NCBI RefSeq assembly: GCF_001039355.2
Contig: NW_019774781.1
Span: 278,615 to 308,398 of the forward strand
Direction of reading: 5' to 3'
DNA: 29,784 nucleotides
Source of the DNA: Lingula anatina
Lineage: Eukaryota > Brachiopoda > Lingulata > Lingulida > Lingulidae
Shown: piece after piece, positions 12,201-22,606 of the stretch
How positions within the stretch are numbered: the first letter of the stretch is position 1
Layout of the letters: each line of letters opens with the position of its first letter
Position numbers and translations under genes: made by a program
The notes under the pieces: model-generated
The model's input: the letters and a program-made list of their open reading frames with translations, nothing else
The model's database searches: none
Told to the model about the DNA's origin: nothing

Positions 12201-15200
12201 TTCTAAGGCAGAAACCTATCTAGCACTGAATTTCCCTATAATATAACACCTGCTTCAAATAGATTTCAATAATGAACGCGTCTCCTCATCTTTTACAATA
12301 GGATTTTATTTGCGTTTCGTATCAGCGTGCACTCCATTAATCTTTACCCGGCAAGGCGTCCAAGCACTACGAACAAAGGTTTGAGAACTCTCTACCCTCG
12401 TACACGTTATAATTCATACACCCGAGGTGCCTTAAGGTAAAAACATAAACCGGGTAGTGGCTAGGACCTGGACGAAAGGGATCTAAGGAGAAATCTTAAC
12501 GGATATTAAAACCGATTAAAGAGTGGCTGCCTGCATGGGCATAAGACTTCACGGGATGCACAGGTTACTGTAGGTGCTTGCATGTGTGCGCGTGCGTTTG
12601 CGTGTGCATGTACGTGTGCGTGCGTGTCTAGTGTTGTCCGTTTGCATTGGCTATAGCTGTTAGCATGTACTGATCTTCGTATGATTTACGCACGTTCCCC
12701 AACGTGCGTAGCGACACATCTTTTTCCTTAAGCACCCGTGATTAAAAACGCGAGGAAAATTTTGTTGGAATCTTAATGAAAAAAACATGTGCAAGCTAAC
12801 ATCATCTCTCCACCAGAAGAGATCGCTCTAATGTTTACACTACCCACGATCTACACTGAAATGCGGACACCTGGAAAACACCTGTGACTCCCAGTGAAAC
12901 GTTACTCTTTCTTCCCTCGCAATACACCCTGGGATATTCAGGGAGTACCTGGGACAGAAGAGGTGTTCTGATGACGGAGACCGGTTCCTATTTATCTCTG
13001 AAACTCAGGGTACCCCAGGGATCTATGGTGTAAGAATCCAGTAAGACCAGACATTAAGATCCAATTTTTGACAAATTCAATTCGAATTATTATTTTCATT
13101 AAGTCATGAAAATATGAACCTTTGATAGCGCCGAATTCCATTTTGCTCCTTTTTATTGAAATTATTATATTTATTAGTGTGTGTGTGTGTGTGCGTGACA
13201 GCCAAATCGTCTGGTTATTCGAACAGCTACAAGCAGCAACAGCTTAGAGGAACGAAATATATTTATGCTCACGTTAAAAGTCTAAAGACATGAACACTCA
13301 ATCAATATCTTCTGGATGTCACTTTTCAGTTCATAACCACTTGATATTCAGGATTACCCGTCTTTTTCCTGCCAGCACGTGAAGCCAATTGCACCCTTCA
13401 ACTAATCCAAAATGACATTTTGTTAACAAGAGGTGCTTAGAAGGTTTTAGACCATCTAGTATGTGTTTTTTTCTCAGTTGATCAATATCATAATAAGGAC
13501 ATATGACATTTTAAAATGCAATGTTAGATTCCGTGCTCTTGATTGCATTGTTTGCATTGCCATTTTAATTGTTCTCTGTAATAGCGTCTTTTATATTCTG
13601 TTCCCGTTTGTTTTTAAATTTTAGTTTTCATGTTCATGATAAATCTACTTTCATTAATAATTTATCATCAAACTGTAGTATGTGTGATGATTATTGCACT
13701 TCAGTGCTTTATCAGTAAACGGCTACATATTCTCGACACAATTTTGCCCTTTTTTCACATAGTTTTGGTGAAAATATATTCTCTAACATCCATCGAGTGC
13801 AACGGCAACTAGTTTCGTAAGCGATTAATCACGATAAAACTAGTTCAAATGTCCGAGTATTAATAAAAATGTTATTATCAGTTAGACTAAACCTCGACGT
13901 AGACTTTAACCCTATCCTGCAAGCACACAGCTTACGCACAAAAACTCTTCCACAAAATTCTACATGTATCTGTGACATTACAAACAGGTGATCGACGGGT
14001 TATAATTATAATTCCCAGTATTTCTACACAGATCTCTACACCTGTGGTGGGCGGACATGCCTATTTCTGGGAGGCTCGTGGATATTACCTTGTTTATTTT
14101 CAGAGCACCCACCTGACGTTCTAAGAACACATATCTTCTCTCGATCACCATCTATATAAGGTGCGGAGATTAATCGGGCTTTTCTCTGGACTATGATTTT
14201 TCTCACGCTTTATATAAAACTTGACCATACTGTTAAGGTGGGGGGGGGGGGGGTTTCTCATCTTGTGCCCTCACCCTCACCTCAACCCTTCTGTTTTCTT
14301 TGAATCGAAACATACCGGTATTTCTAGGGCCAGGGGCTGTGCATAATTATATGACTATATGGCTGTGCTGCTGGATTTAACATGGTAGACCAATGAAACA
14401 GTCATTTGGTTTCTACACGATACACTATAACAGCCTATACTGCTAAATGCAATTGGGGCGGCGGCCCTGCTTCCAATACTTACACTCCAATATGCCCATA
14501 CCGTATATGTGTATATGTAATATGATGCATGTTACTTGCAGCTTATGCACCAACACAAGAATATTCATCAGAATATTTTGTGTTTACTTTGAAAAGCATC
14601 ACTATAAGTCTACAGAACGTCAATACCCAGCCTTTCACCCCCCCCCCCCCCTGCCCCCCATTCCACCCTTACTCGCCACATCTGATATCGGTCCTTGGGG
14701 CGGTTAAAGCCAAATTTCTGCCACAAATTTGACCTCTCAATTGCTCCTGATCTTCACTTACAATGTGATTATTTGTTTGTTTAGTTATTTATCTATCTTT
14801 TCATTTATTTTCACTTTTGAGGCAAATGGTTTTTATACTAAGCATTTAAAAAGGCCGAAATAACGACCGACAATGACGGAATTTTCACAATGTGGGAAAC
14901 ATGCGTTCAACTAGTACTAAAAAAACTGCTCAGGTAACGTTACACCCCACCTTCCCCGATGCCCGAAATAAGGACTATATACTTCTTAACCCTTAACAGT
15001 GCAACGCGATTGCCCGACGGCGAGTGAAGTAGTTTTCACGGCCATGTTTACAAACGCAGTTAAACCCCTATCGTTTCCCTCGGCAAACATGAACATCAAT
15101 GGACCCTCGTGTTTCATAGGTCCATATTAAGAGGGGGTTGAATAAACGCCTGATGCTAGAGTAATTTACTGATCATCGACTAATTTTTGGTCTCTACGAG

Positions 15201-17446
15201 TGTGATCGGGGTTGTGTGGTAATGACAAATGTTCTCGGAAAAGTCGTGAACATAGTTTTAATCCTTTAAAGCAATAATGTCAGCTGTACCACAGTATTTG
15301 TCAAGCCAGTTTTCAGTGCGACTATTGATTAATTAAGAATCTAAAGTAATGGTAAAAATTATCGCAATTGAAAGTCTTTGTTCCAACGTAACCATACAAA
15401 TGTAAAAGGCAAATAACTTTCCCTTTATAACAATTTTAATATGAATTCTCAGAACTGAAATTTGGCTTTATCAAATACTTTTATCGAGGAGGGTATATAC
15501 AATATTGTTCTCTTTCTTATGTTCAGGGACTACTTAATAGTTACCAACAATAAATAAAATTCAACCATTTTCTTACAAATTCTCTTCTAAAAAATCCCCT
15601 TACTCAATTCTATACGAATCTACATTATCTCTCCACTTTTCGCTCGGATAAGAACTAGCCGCGAAAAAGAGGGCCCCATTTTCAAGAGATGCGTACGTAC
15701 TTATCTCTAACCCCTCATCCATTAGCTAGCATGACGTAAAAGTAAGACGTTTCACCCTGCATAAATATCGTGGCACGTGTCAATTTGCGGTCCCTCTCGC
15801 AAAGGTCAGGACGCCAGTTCTATTTCTAGACAAGGTAGCTGCATTTTAACATCATTAAGTGAGGTGAAAATACCCACTAAAGCAACTATATGAGGTCGGG
15901 CAGACGGTACTCTCTACCCGGGCGACAGATTTTTTTTTTTTTTTTGTGAACTTTTCTCTTAGCTTGCTTTACAGATATTGAAAAAAACTGATAATTTATT
16001 AGATCATTTATGGCATGTCAAAAACTATTACAAAAATCATCTCCCAGCGACCCAATCCCTTTTCGCATTCATGAATAATGTTGAAAATTCACACACACAC
16101 ACACACACACAAACGCACACACACAACTTCAACCATAAATATTAAGCCATTGTGCGTACTCCACAATATGCCCTATATAGGCTTGCCGCTATCTTCAAAA
16201 CAGCGGGATAACTCTCTGCGTAAACACACTGACTAAAAAAGCCGAATATTTTACCCTACACTTGATCTCAAATATGCATTTTATCGGCACCTACAATCAC
16301 AGCACTTCTTTTCTTCCTTTTTCACTACACGAAATATGAAACATACCAACGGGTTCAGGACTCTATCAGGCCTGGAGGGGGGAAGGGGGGGGGGGGGGGT
16401 CAGCGTTTATCTTTATGCATGGATCCAACATTTATTTAGCAGCATGTCAAAAAATATATGTGGCCAAAAAGGAGGATCCGGTTACACCCGCCCCACCCCA
16501 CCCTCTCCTAAACTTATTTTCACACTAGGTCCCACCCCTGTTTTATAGCCGAACCCCCGCCCCCAACCCTGTGATATATATTTTTCCTGAAAATCTTCGT
16601 ACGGTTCGAGGACAGAACAGTGTTACGTGAGTTGCATGTAAAAATTCAGAATTTCAGCTCCACAATGCTCAACTTGAAGTCATAGTTTGAGACCAACTCT
16701 GTTTGTTTAACCGTACTGCCTTTAAGAAAAGCTGCAGGATTCACCTTTACAAACTTTAAGAATTCATGCTGGTTTTTAATTAAATATTTACCCGCTATAA
16801 CATAAATATTTGCGCATTCCCTAACCATCCGAACGTGGTTTTCTAGACATGTTTTCAATCTTTCCATAGTTAAGATATAACTGGTGAAACTGCGAAAAGG
16901 GTAACATTTCAGCATTTAAGGGCGTTCCATCACATCCATAGTCCCTAATGTGCGTAGTTTCTTCACTTGCGGGGTTGTAAATACCCTAAGTTTACTAACC
17001 CTCACTTTACACGTTAAATGTTCTTGTTATATTTCACATCCAATGCTTTTGTTATATTTCCTACTCCTGCTGTATTTTGTTATGACTTCTTAAAAGAAAT
17101 GCTTACAAACTTATTCATTGCTACATGAATACTGTAAATTATAAATAGAAACCGCCCTGAAAATTTGGCGTTTTTGGAAAATACTCATGAAAGATAGAAC
17201 GGTATCTTATCCCTATTTCTTTTTATTGCTTGGTAAAGCCCATTCTAACACTTGCCATCTCGTCGAGCATCGAGGTCGAGTAAAGGTGTGTAAATCCAGA
17301 GCAAATTTAATCTGCGTGAGTCAGCATACCAAAGGCTCCATATATCAGTGTAGAGTTATTCACGCTCAAATCACATCAAAGTCTTGCAACAAAAAAACAA
17401 GAACACCCTTACCTTCAAGTTCTTCAGGATCCAGCTTTTTCGCCAT
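5545..17446 (-). CDS. Myosin essential light chain, body b isoform (158 aa)
   Basis: The ELC wraps the myosin heavy-chain neck; in molluscs it also forms the Ca2+ trigger site with the regulatory light chain. The model joins first exon 17413-17446 (or the set at 19410-19514) to exons 7374-7520, 6730-6897, 5887-5973 and 5545-5585, all GT-AG and phase 1. The protein is 158 aa, close to the usual length of about 157. Loop 1 (residues 21-31) reads [11 protein letters not shown] and keeps Asp21, Asp24 and Asp27, the ligands used in scallop ELC. A degenerate EF-hand with [10 protein letters not shown] follows in exon 4b. The end, [13 protein letters not shown], resembles scallop striated-muscle ELC. 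Identity is certain to family level. No coding first exon lies between body a and body b, so pairing with an upstream start is inferred. Confidence 0.9.
5887..5973 (-). CDS. ELC exon 5b
   Basis: An 87-base exon running from [10 protein letters not shown] to [11 protein letters not shown]. It carries the last EF-hand helix and loop; acceptor TGCAG, donor GTAAAA. Confidence 0.92.
6730..6897 (-). CDS. ELC exon 4b
   Basis: A 168-base exon running from [15 protein letters not shown] to [11 protein letters not shown]. It includes the family signature [17 protein letters not shown]. Confidence 0.95.
7166..7190. repeat. (ATT)n microsatellite
   Basis: About eight ATT units in the intron between exons 3b and 4b. 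Confidence 0.9.
7293..7350. promoter_or_regulatory. CRE pair in the intron after ELC exon 3b
   Basis: Two perfect TGACGTCA palindromes (7293-7300, 7343-7350) and a variant TTACGTCA (7304-7311) lie within 58 bases, ending about 20 bases from the exon 3b donor. CREB/ATF binding is inferred from the motif only. Confidence 0.4.
7374..7520 (-). CDS. ELC exon 3b
   Basis: A 147-base exon starting [17 protein letters not shown] and ending NGGTKKMG. It contains the atypical Ca2+ loop. Donor GTAAGT is strong. The frame stays open upstream of the acceptor to an ATG at 7692, so an unspliced alternative start is formally possible but has no family support. Confidence 0.95.
7530..7599. promoter_or_regulatory. 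Triple CACGTG E-box cluster between ELC bodies
   Basis: CACGTGG at 7530-7536, and the inverted pair CACGTGG-TTA-CCACGTG at 7583-7599, lie directly upstream (minus sense) of exon 3b and downstream of the body a polyadenylation signal. This is where an internal promoter for body b would sit. CACGTG is a site for USF/MITF/Myc-type bHLH factors; use here is inferred. Confidence 0.4.
7909..7914 (-). terminator. Polyadenylation signal of ELC body a
   Basis: AATAAA on the minus strand about 430 bases after the body a stop codon, and about 390 bases before exon 3b. It indicates that body a transcripts can end before body b begins. Confidence 0.55.
8343..8371 (-). CDS. ELC exon 6a (terminal)
   Basis: Encodes DFIKKVLKQ then TGA. 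Acceptor TTTCCAG. It lacks the GPDQK-type tail of exon 6b. Confidence 0.88.
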
Positions 17447-19514
17447 TGTCTTTGGAAACTTTCGAGAAAAATCCACCGGAATAAGGCTCTCGGAATGCAG
17501 CAGACGATCAATCAGCGTTCTTGGCAGACGACTCCGAAAACAATCTCTTTCTCGTTTTGACCCTGATTGACGTGCGTCTTACTGAGAACGCTTAATGTCA
17601 ATACAACCTTATACTCTAAGACTTGGCTCTAATCCCCCACCACCAAAACTAGGGTTATGTTAAATATTTAACAATGCTTCGCGGCATACATTGGTGTTTA
17701 TTTAACATTTAAACACGAGGCATTATGAGGACTGACGGAAAATTAGGGCCTTAGCATATTTCATGTCAAACACATGTGAAGTGATAATGAATTCATGCAG
17801 AATATGGGAATGGGGTTTCTCGCTCCCTCTCTCTCTCCCTCTCTCTCTCTCTCTGAACGTAAATTGCAAAAAATTATTTAAAATTTCCCCAGCAATAACT
17901 AAGGACTGATTGAGACTGGACGTCTTCTGGGTCTTCCGGAAGACGGTTAGATTTTAAAGTTTACATTGACGGGTATCTATTTTCTCAGTCGAAAGACGGT
18001 CAAAAATGGAGGATGGATCAACAAAAATAATTTAGAAGACTGTCAGAAAATATCTCTGGATCCGCCCCTGAATAAGGGACAACAATCTGCTGAATTTTCA
18101 ACCAACTACGGGCCAGGTGAGAATTTTAAAGATTTCTTTTCAATTCAAAAGTACCACGCTGCGCAGATAAATTTTCCAAAAATATCCTCCCATTCAGAAA
18201 AGATGACAATGAAATAAAGAAAATCTCCTGGCTGGGAGTTAAACTGGAATAATATTCACAGTCGGCAGGTAATCTGATCTACCCCACCTTAGCCGGTGTT
18301 AGTCCAAATTTAATCCGCCAGGTGGCTCTTGCGTCGGGCAGCAAGGTGTTGGCCGCTGCTTTGCACCTGTTTCTGTTTCATATCATTTGAACCTTGCAGC
18401 TATGCTAGATTTGGTGGGTCAAAAGGAAGGCGGTTATATAATACCATACCTTAGCTAAATCAGGTTTGAAAAGGAAGTATAGTATCTAAGGTTTTGGCGT
18501 AAAATGCCTTTGCGATTTCATCTAGTTGTATATTATGATATTCTTTTGAAATCGTTAATTTCCAGCAATGGAATTGATCGTCATAGCAAAATTATATCTT
18601 GGCAGAAACAATAAATTGTGAGTTTATCTTTAATTTGAGATAAAATTTTAAAAAAAGAGGGAGAGAGGAAAAGAGAACATAGTTTGCAAATATCTTAACC
18701 TCAGCATAAGTCGAATTCCTTGTGAAGTTCTTGTGAAAATAATTCGTCGGTCATGCAAAATGAGATATAAAAGATTTTCATAAAAAATTGAAACAAGGTA
18801 TTAAACTTGGCATCGAAATGTTGAAACAATAAACACGAGGTTTTTAAAGTATGATGTGAAAAGGAGGGTTCAATTCCAGCAAATCTTCCCGATTGATATA
18901 AATGGATTCCTTTTTCTGGCATTGCCCGACATAAGTCCCTTAACTAGGATAACCAGACACCTGCCAACTGTGACGTCATCAATAAAAATGGAGGTCAAAT
19001 TCGAAGAGGAATAAAAACCACCTTTTTGGAGCGCAGGTAACCTCCATTGCAAATAGGTTTATCAAAATGCATAATTTCCAATCGTAGGCACGGGCTAGAA
19101 ATTCAAAGAAATGGAAATCACCATCTACAGGTTTTCTATTCTGGGAGTCAGGTTCGAAATCCCTGGATTCTGAGGTTACGCAGTCGCACAGGGCGGCTTC
19201 CAAGTAACGACAAACCAGGTGGAATGCACACACTGATACAATCCCACATGAAAATCAAAAATCGATTTTGAAACCACTCGAAGTTCTTTCCAATTATTTC
19301 ACTCTCAAACATATATTCCTCTTGTGAAAGAGACTCGAAGCGTCTTTTAAGGATCCGGGGAAATTCGCAATTAGTCAGTCCAGGTAGGGGGGAGAAACTG
19401 CGTGCTTACCTTCGATTTCACCTTTGCTAAGATCAGTCTGTAAAAGATAGAAATTGAATAAATAAATATCCACTGTATATTTTAGCTTTCATAAAGCACT
19501 GAACTTACAGACAT
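8343..19514 (-). CDS. Myosin essential light chain, body a isoform (154 aa)
   Basis: A second complete ELC coding set upstream of body b. The model joins 19509-19514 and 19410-19437 (or first exon 17413-17446) to exons 9860-10006, 9390-9557, 8942-9028 and 8343-8371. The spliced frame is continuous with every junction phase 1. The 154-aa product keeps the trigger-loop aspartates at 21, 24 and 27 but differs from body b at about 9 of 50 residues in exon 3 (for example VDAAIVGDF against VDAFKVGEF). It ends short with DFIKKVLKQ. The differences are spread like those of old paralogs and neither set has a stop or frameshift, so both look functional. A muscle versus non-muscle or catch versus phasic split is possible but not shown by sequence. 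Confidence 0.9.
8675..8911. mobile_element. Non-coding repeat with GGATCC-type inverted ends
   Basis: The left end CCAGGTCCAGGG, followed by a G run, mirrors the right end, a C run followed by CCAGCCCCTGGATCCGCC. The right end resembles the terminus at 3166-3178, so it probably belongs to the same broad group. It lies in the intron between ELC exons 5a and 6a and stops about 29 bases from the exon 5a donor. Confidence 0.5.
8942..9028 (-). CDS. ELC exon 5a
   Basis: An 87-base exon running from [10 protein letters not shown] to [11 protein letters not shown]. Its donor GTACCG is weaker than that of the b copy, and a repeat element sits close downstream. Confidence 0.92.
9115..9122. promoter_or_regulatory. 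CRE palindrome TGACGTCA
   Basis: A perfect CRE in the intron between exons 4a and 5a, one of seven in the window. Confidence 0.3.
9207..9251. repeat. Poly-A tract (45 bases)
   Basis: An uninterrupted A run in the intron between exons 4a and 5a. It may be the tail of an old retroposon, but no body or target duplication is recognisable. Confidence 0.9.
9390..9557 (-). CDS. ELC exon 4a
   Basis: A 168-base exon running from [15 protein letters not shown] to [11 protein letters not shown]. The central [17 protein letters not shown] block is identical to exon 4b. Confidence 0.95.
9860..10006 (-). CDS. ELC exon 3a
   Basis: A 147-base exon starting [17 protein letters not shown] and ending NGGTKKMG. 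Acceptor TTTCAG, donor GTATGT. The unusual Ca2+ loop is intact. Confidence 0.95.
12687..12710. repeat. 10-bp perfect inverted repeat
   Basis: TACGCACGTT, four C bases, then AACGTGCGTA. Confidence 0.75.
13177..13195. repeat. (GT)n microsatellite
   Basis: A short GT run ending in GCGTG. Confidence 0.85.
16090..16124. repeat. (CA)n microsatellite
   Basis: CA repeats interrupted by AAACG. Confidence 0.9.
17413..17446 (-). CDS. ELC alternative first coding exon b
   Basis: ATG at 17446 encodes [11 protein letters not shown] plus one base, then a strong donor GTAAGG. The coding length (34 bases) and phase equal those of the exon set a start, so it splices in frame to exon 3a or 3b and completes the Asp at residue 12. 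A TATA-like box and initiator lie upstream, giving a 5' UTR of about 137 bases. Confidence 0.85.
17581..17614 (-). promoter_or_regulatory. Core promoter of ELC first exon b
   Basis: GTATAAGG at 17614-17607 is followed by the initiator TCAGT at 17585-17581. The first T of TATAAG is exactly 30 bases before the initiator A at 17583, the expected spacing. Confidence 0.6.
17823..17854. repeat. (CT)n microsatellite
   Basis: CT units with CCCT interruptions. Confidence 0.9.
18971..18978. promoter_or_regulatory. CRE palindrome TGACGTCA
   Basis: A perfect CRE in the intron downstream of exon set a, between the two ELC start sites. Confidence 0.3.
19410..19437 (-). CDS. ELC exon 2a (start set a)
   Basis: A 28-base microexon encoding TDLSKGEIE plus one base, with acceptor TTTTACAG and donor GTAAGC. 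Together with ATG-TCT it yields MSTDLSKGEIE, a typical molluscan ELC N-terminus. Confidence 0.87.
19509..19514 (-). CDS. ELC exon 1a coding part (start set a)
   Basis: ATG-TCT followed at once by donor GTAAGT. Only two codons are coding; the 5' UTR is short. A first exon with so little coding sequence is invisible to ORF finders but is supported by the exact phase and the N-terminal homology it restores. Confidence 0.82.
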
Positions 19515-19552
19515 TTTCCAGTTGGGGGACTTAGTTTAAATTGTAATTGGTT

Positions 19553-19596
19553 CTTTATAAAAGATAAAGTTCACTTTCCGCCCTCTTAGTCACGTG
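19553..19596 (-). promoter_or_regulatory. Core promoter of ELC start set a
   Basis: TATAAAG at 19559-19553 lies 39 bases before the ATG, predicting transcription from about 19529 and a 5' UTR of roughly 15 bases. A CACGTG E-box at 19591-19596 sits about 35 bases further upstream. No sharp initiator is seen. Confidence 0.55.
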
Positions 19597-20830
19597 AAGA
19601 ATTATTTGAAATTTGATAACGTTGCTGAAAAAAAATCATGCTTCAAAGAATACAAAATACTCAACAGCAATCTTCACACCGGAATATTTAATAGACACTG
19701 AAAAATTGAAGCGCAAATTATTGCAAACTTACCATGATGTCTGTGTGGTAAAATCCTCGGACGTGCGATGCGTGTTACAGAGAAGCGAACTGAAGCCTGC
19801 TGTATCCAAAGAACAGGAATGATAAGCACGTATTGACTCCCCTTTCCGCTTGGGGGCGCTTTTAACGATAGAACGTGCCGGATGAGAGGGGTGTCAGGTT
19901 GCGCCAAGATGCACAGATAGGGCGTCAAATTTCACTCAAAACTTAGGAATTCTTCAAAATGTATATTCTTACTATATGTTTCTACCAAATAAATACATCA
20001 AAACCAATATTTTATTCAAAATTTTGCTATTTTTCCTAGATGAGGTTACTGATTTTTTATACCCATCCCTCCCCTTCATATGCACAGTGCCCTAACTCCA
20101 AAAAAGGTGTCTTCCTTCAGATCGTCTGCAAGCAGCCGCATATGCGCTGCATCGTATAAATGGAGCACAGTTGTTATTCGATACAAGCCTGCCAGTAAAG
20201 CCGGCGCTGTTTTGTGGCCAATATGGTTATACAGGGGGGATAGGAAGACGATAGCATATAGACCAATACATTTCGCTTGTTGGTCTATTTACCTGAGAAT
20301 TCCCCACTACCATCTGCTACTAGGGATCTCTAACAGTTTCTCCTGGGTTTCTTGGGGCTTCCGGCTTATCATTTGGTGGAAGCAGGTTTTGGTGTGCTTC
20401 AAAACAACAATAATAATACAGCAGGTTACCTACAGGGTATATAGTAGAAGCGGAACGCGTGCTGAGGCGGGAAGGATAACGATCCATATGCGCAAAATTT
20501 ACCCGCAATGCTGTTAACGCAATACTGTTGTTTTGAATTGGAGGTTCTTGGCAACGGGTGCAGAGCGCGCTTAAGTGACTTCTTGCCAACTTCGCAATGT
20601 CCCTCCAACGAGGCGTGCAGTTATATATATCACCTGTAATCCAATAAAATAAATCACGTTCTTTAATTATTTGCTAGCCTGTGGATGACTGGGAAAAGAT
20701 GTATACCCAATAATACTCCTATGATAGTGCAGTTTATAACCCTGTAACAAAAAAGATGTTTACGTATTTATTTGGAGTGGGTTGAACCGTATTTTAATAC
20801 TCTAGGGGTACCTTCTAATCTTCTGTTCCA

Positions 20831-20850
20831 CCCCCCCCCCCCCCCCAAAA

Positions 20851-20867
<17 letters not shown>
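20831..20867. repeat. C16-A21 homopolymer junction
   Basis: Sixteen C bases run directly into twenty-one A bases, then into an A/G-rich tail to about 20910. The G-rich complement could form unusual DNA structure. It is also a likely site of assembly or sequencing length error. Confidence 0.85.
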
Positions 20868-20881
<14 letters not shown>

Positions 20882-21314
20882 GAAAGAAAAGAAAGACAGA
20901 CAGAAAGAGAAGAAGTGGCATAAACATAAATACTTCAGAACTAACAGTGAGGGTATTAATAGATTTTTTCATCTGTTTGCTGCCAGATGCTCCTCGTAGC
21001 ATCTCTATTTTATTTCGGCTCCAAAAGGAATACCTTTCCTACTACACAACATTTCTTCTTGGCATCAGTTGTTTCAGAGGGGATGGGGGCATGGTGTTTT
21101 CGAGTTTCTCCCTCTGTTTCTGGGATGCCACATTCTAACCCTCCTCCACCATAAGAAAAATGAAAGGAGACAAAACCAAGTGATTTTGCCATCGATATCT
21201 GGCCTCTTTATATTATATTTTAAATGTAAACTTTTACAATTGTCAATCTTCGTATACCGTTTTGTTCTTGCCGAGCGAAATGATTCGATACATTTTTTAA
21301 AATTAAAATCATGA

Positions 21315-21352
21315 CCCCCCCCCCCCCCTCTTCCAGGAAAACCCTGGATCCG
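21315..21352. mobile_element. GGATCC-type repeat terminus
   Basis: A C run followed by CTTCCAGG and CCCTGGATCCGCG, like the right end of the element at 8675-8911. The rest of the element is not delimited. Confidence 0.35.
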
Positions 21353-21418
21353 CGTGTATTATAGATTGCAACTGTAACACGCTCACTGTAATAGAAATTA
21401 TGAATATGAATAATGGTT

Positions 21419-21454
21419 AGAGAGAGAAAGAGAGAGAGAGAGAGGGAGAGAGAG
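21419..21454. repeat. (GA)n microsatellite
   Basis: GA units with short interruptions. Confidence 0.85.
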
Positions 21455-22530
21455 CGAAGTGACAATAGTATGAGAAAATGCTAGGGGAGGCAGCTGTTAA
21501 AGTCCGAAGTTATTATTAATATAATTTAGTATTTTCAAACATTGCATATTCAAGTCGTTTAATGGTTCACAAAACACACCTTATGTTTGATTCAATAACC
21601 AAATGAGAGAAAAAAGAAAACCTTCCTTTTTGCCTTCAAGCAAATCTAAACTATGAAGTATATGCTTAAGTATATTCAGCCTCAAAACAACATACTCAAA
21701 TATCATGGATCTTAGTTTGTGAGGAGATAAACGAAGAATGGTGTTGACGGTTGATTTATCAAAGAAAATAAAACAGCTGATTTGCAAGACACTATTGTGT
21801 CCCATGTCCCCCTGAGTTTCGACGGTGATTCTTCTCTATCCAGCATTCGATAACAAAATCGTTCCAAACTTTTTGGCCACATTTTTGGCCTGTTTTGGTT
21901 CAAGATAAAGCAAAAGTAACCCACTTCAAATAAGTATTGTTCTGAATCATGAGCAGCGCATTTTTTTTTTTTATAAAACAGGCACAATATTTTAATTTGT
22001 CTTTAACTGGTTTATTATGGACCAAAAGTGGACTTAATTCTTGGTCTATCAATACCGACTGATTGATTTTTTCGGACTTATGTTCTCTTGTCAAGAGACC
22101 CCCGGCTAGTGTAGGCCTTAAACCCCTTTTACACGTTTTTGTGCGAACATGAAACTGGCATCGCTGTGGTGGTAGAAAGGAGGCACAAGCATCGCTTTGG
22201 TTGCATGATGAATGCTCAATGGTCGACCAGTTGTCGACACGTAGCGTATTTTTTTACTCCCAAATCGTACCGTACTACAAGACGCAGGAGGCTTCAGTGT
22301 AAGCGGTTAACAGAGGTCAGCTTCCACCAGATTCTGCAACAAAGGGCGCCGAGCGATGGACTCAGTGGCCACGTACACCATGTTTGTTGATTTCTGACTG
22401 TAACATGCAGGATATGAGATAACGTGAAAGGCTCGTGTCACATACCTTACCTCTGCCCACACACCTGCCTGGTCCTACACCTGTTTAACTGAGCGTCTGC
22501 GTCTTGGTGCTCAATCCAATAAGCCTACCA

Positions 22531-22606
22531 TCCGTCCGTCATTCATTCATTCATTCATTCGTTCGTTCGTTCGTGTGTTCGTCCATTCATTCATCCATCC
22601 ATACAG
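22531..22606. repeat. Compound tetranucleotide repeat
   Basis: Successive TCCG, TCAT, TCGT and again TCAT/CCAT units. The units differ by single bases, as expected of a mutating tandem array. Confidence 0.9.

Larger units (their letters stand above)
10007..17412 (-). other. Large ELC intron between first exon b and exon 3a
   Basis: About 7.4 kb without a supported coding exon on either strand. It contains CA/GT microsatellites (about 11294-11328, 12588-12630, 13177-13195, 16090-16124) and homopolymers (G 14240-14253, C 14638-14651, T 15930-15945, G 16385-16399). It also holds a 10-bp hairpin at 12687-12710 and ten CACCTG/CAGGTG E-boxes between 10871 and 14115. The E-boxes fit a muscle enhancer, which is inference. 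Confidence 0.6.
17447..19409 (-). other. ELC intron between exon set a and first exon b
   Basis: No supported coding exon beyond the flanking starts. It contains the 5' UTR and core promoter of exon b, a CT microsatellite at 17823-17854 and a 14-bp palindrome at 17931-17944. It also holds a repeat-end fragment CTGGATCCGCCCCTG at 18056-18070, a CRE at 18971 and five CACCTG/CAGGTG E-boxes (18114, 18319, 18364, 18958, 19216). Confidence 0.55.

Noticed and set aside
19140-19175. tRNA B-box-like GGTTCGAAATCC
   Set aside because: No matching A box, acceptor stem or anticodon arm could be folded around it.
20080-20608. 145-codon plus-strand frame and overlapping minus-strand frames
   Set aside because: No domain, no signal peptide, frames on both strands and no splice context; treated as chance.
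22531-22606. Repeats considered as a CRISPR-like array
   Set aside because: Four-base units without spacers; an ordinary compound microsatellite.
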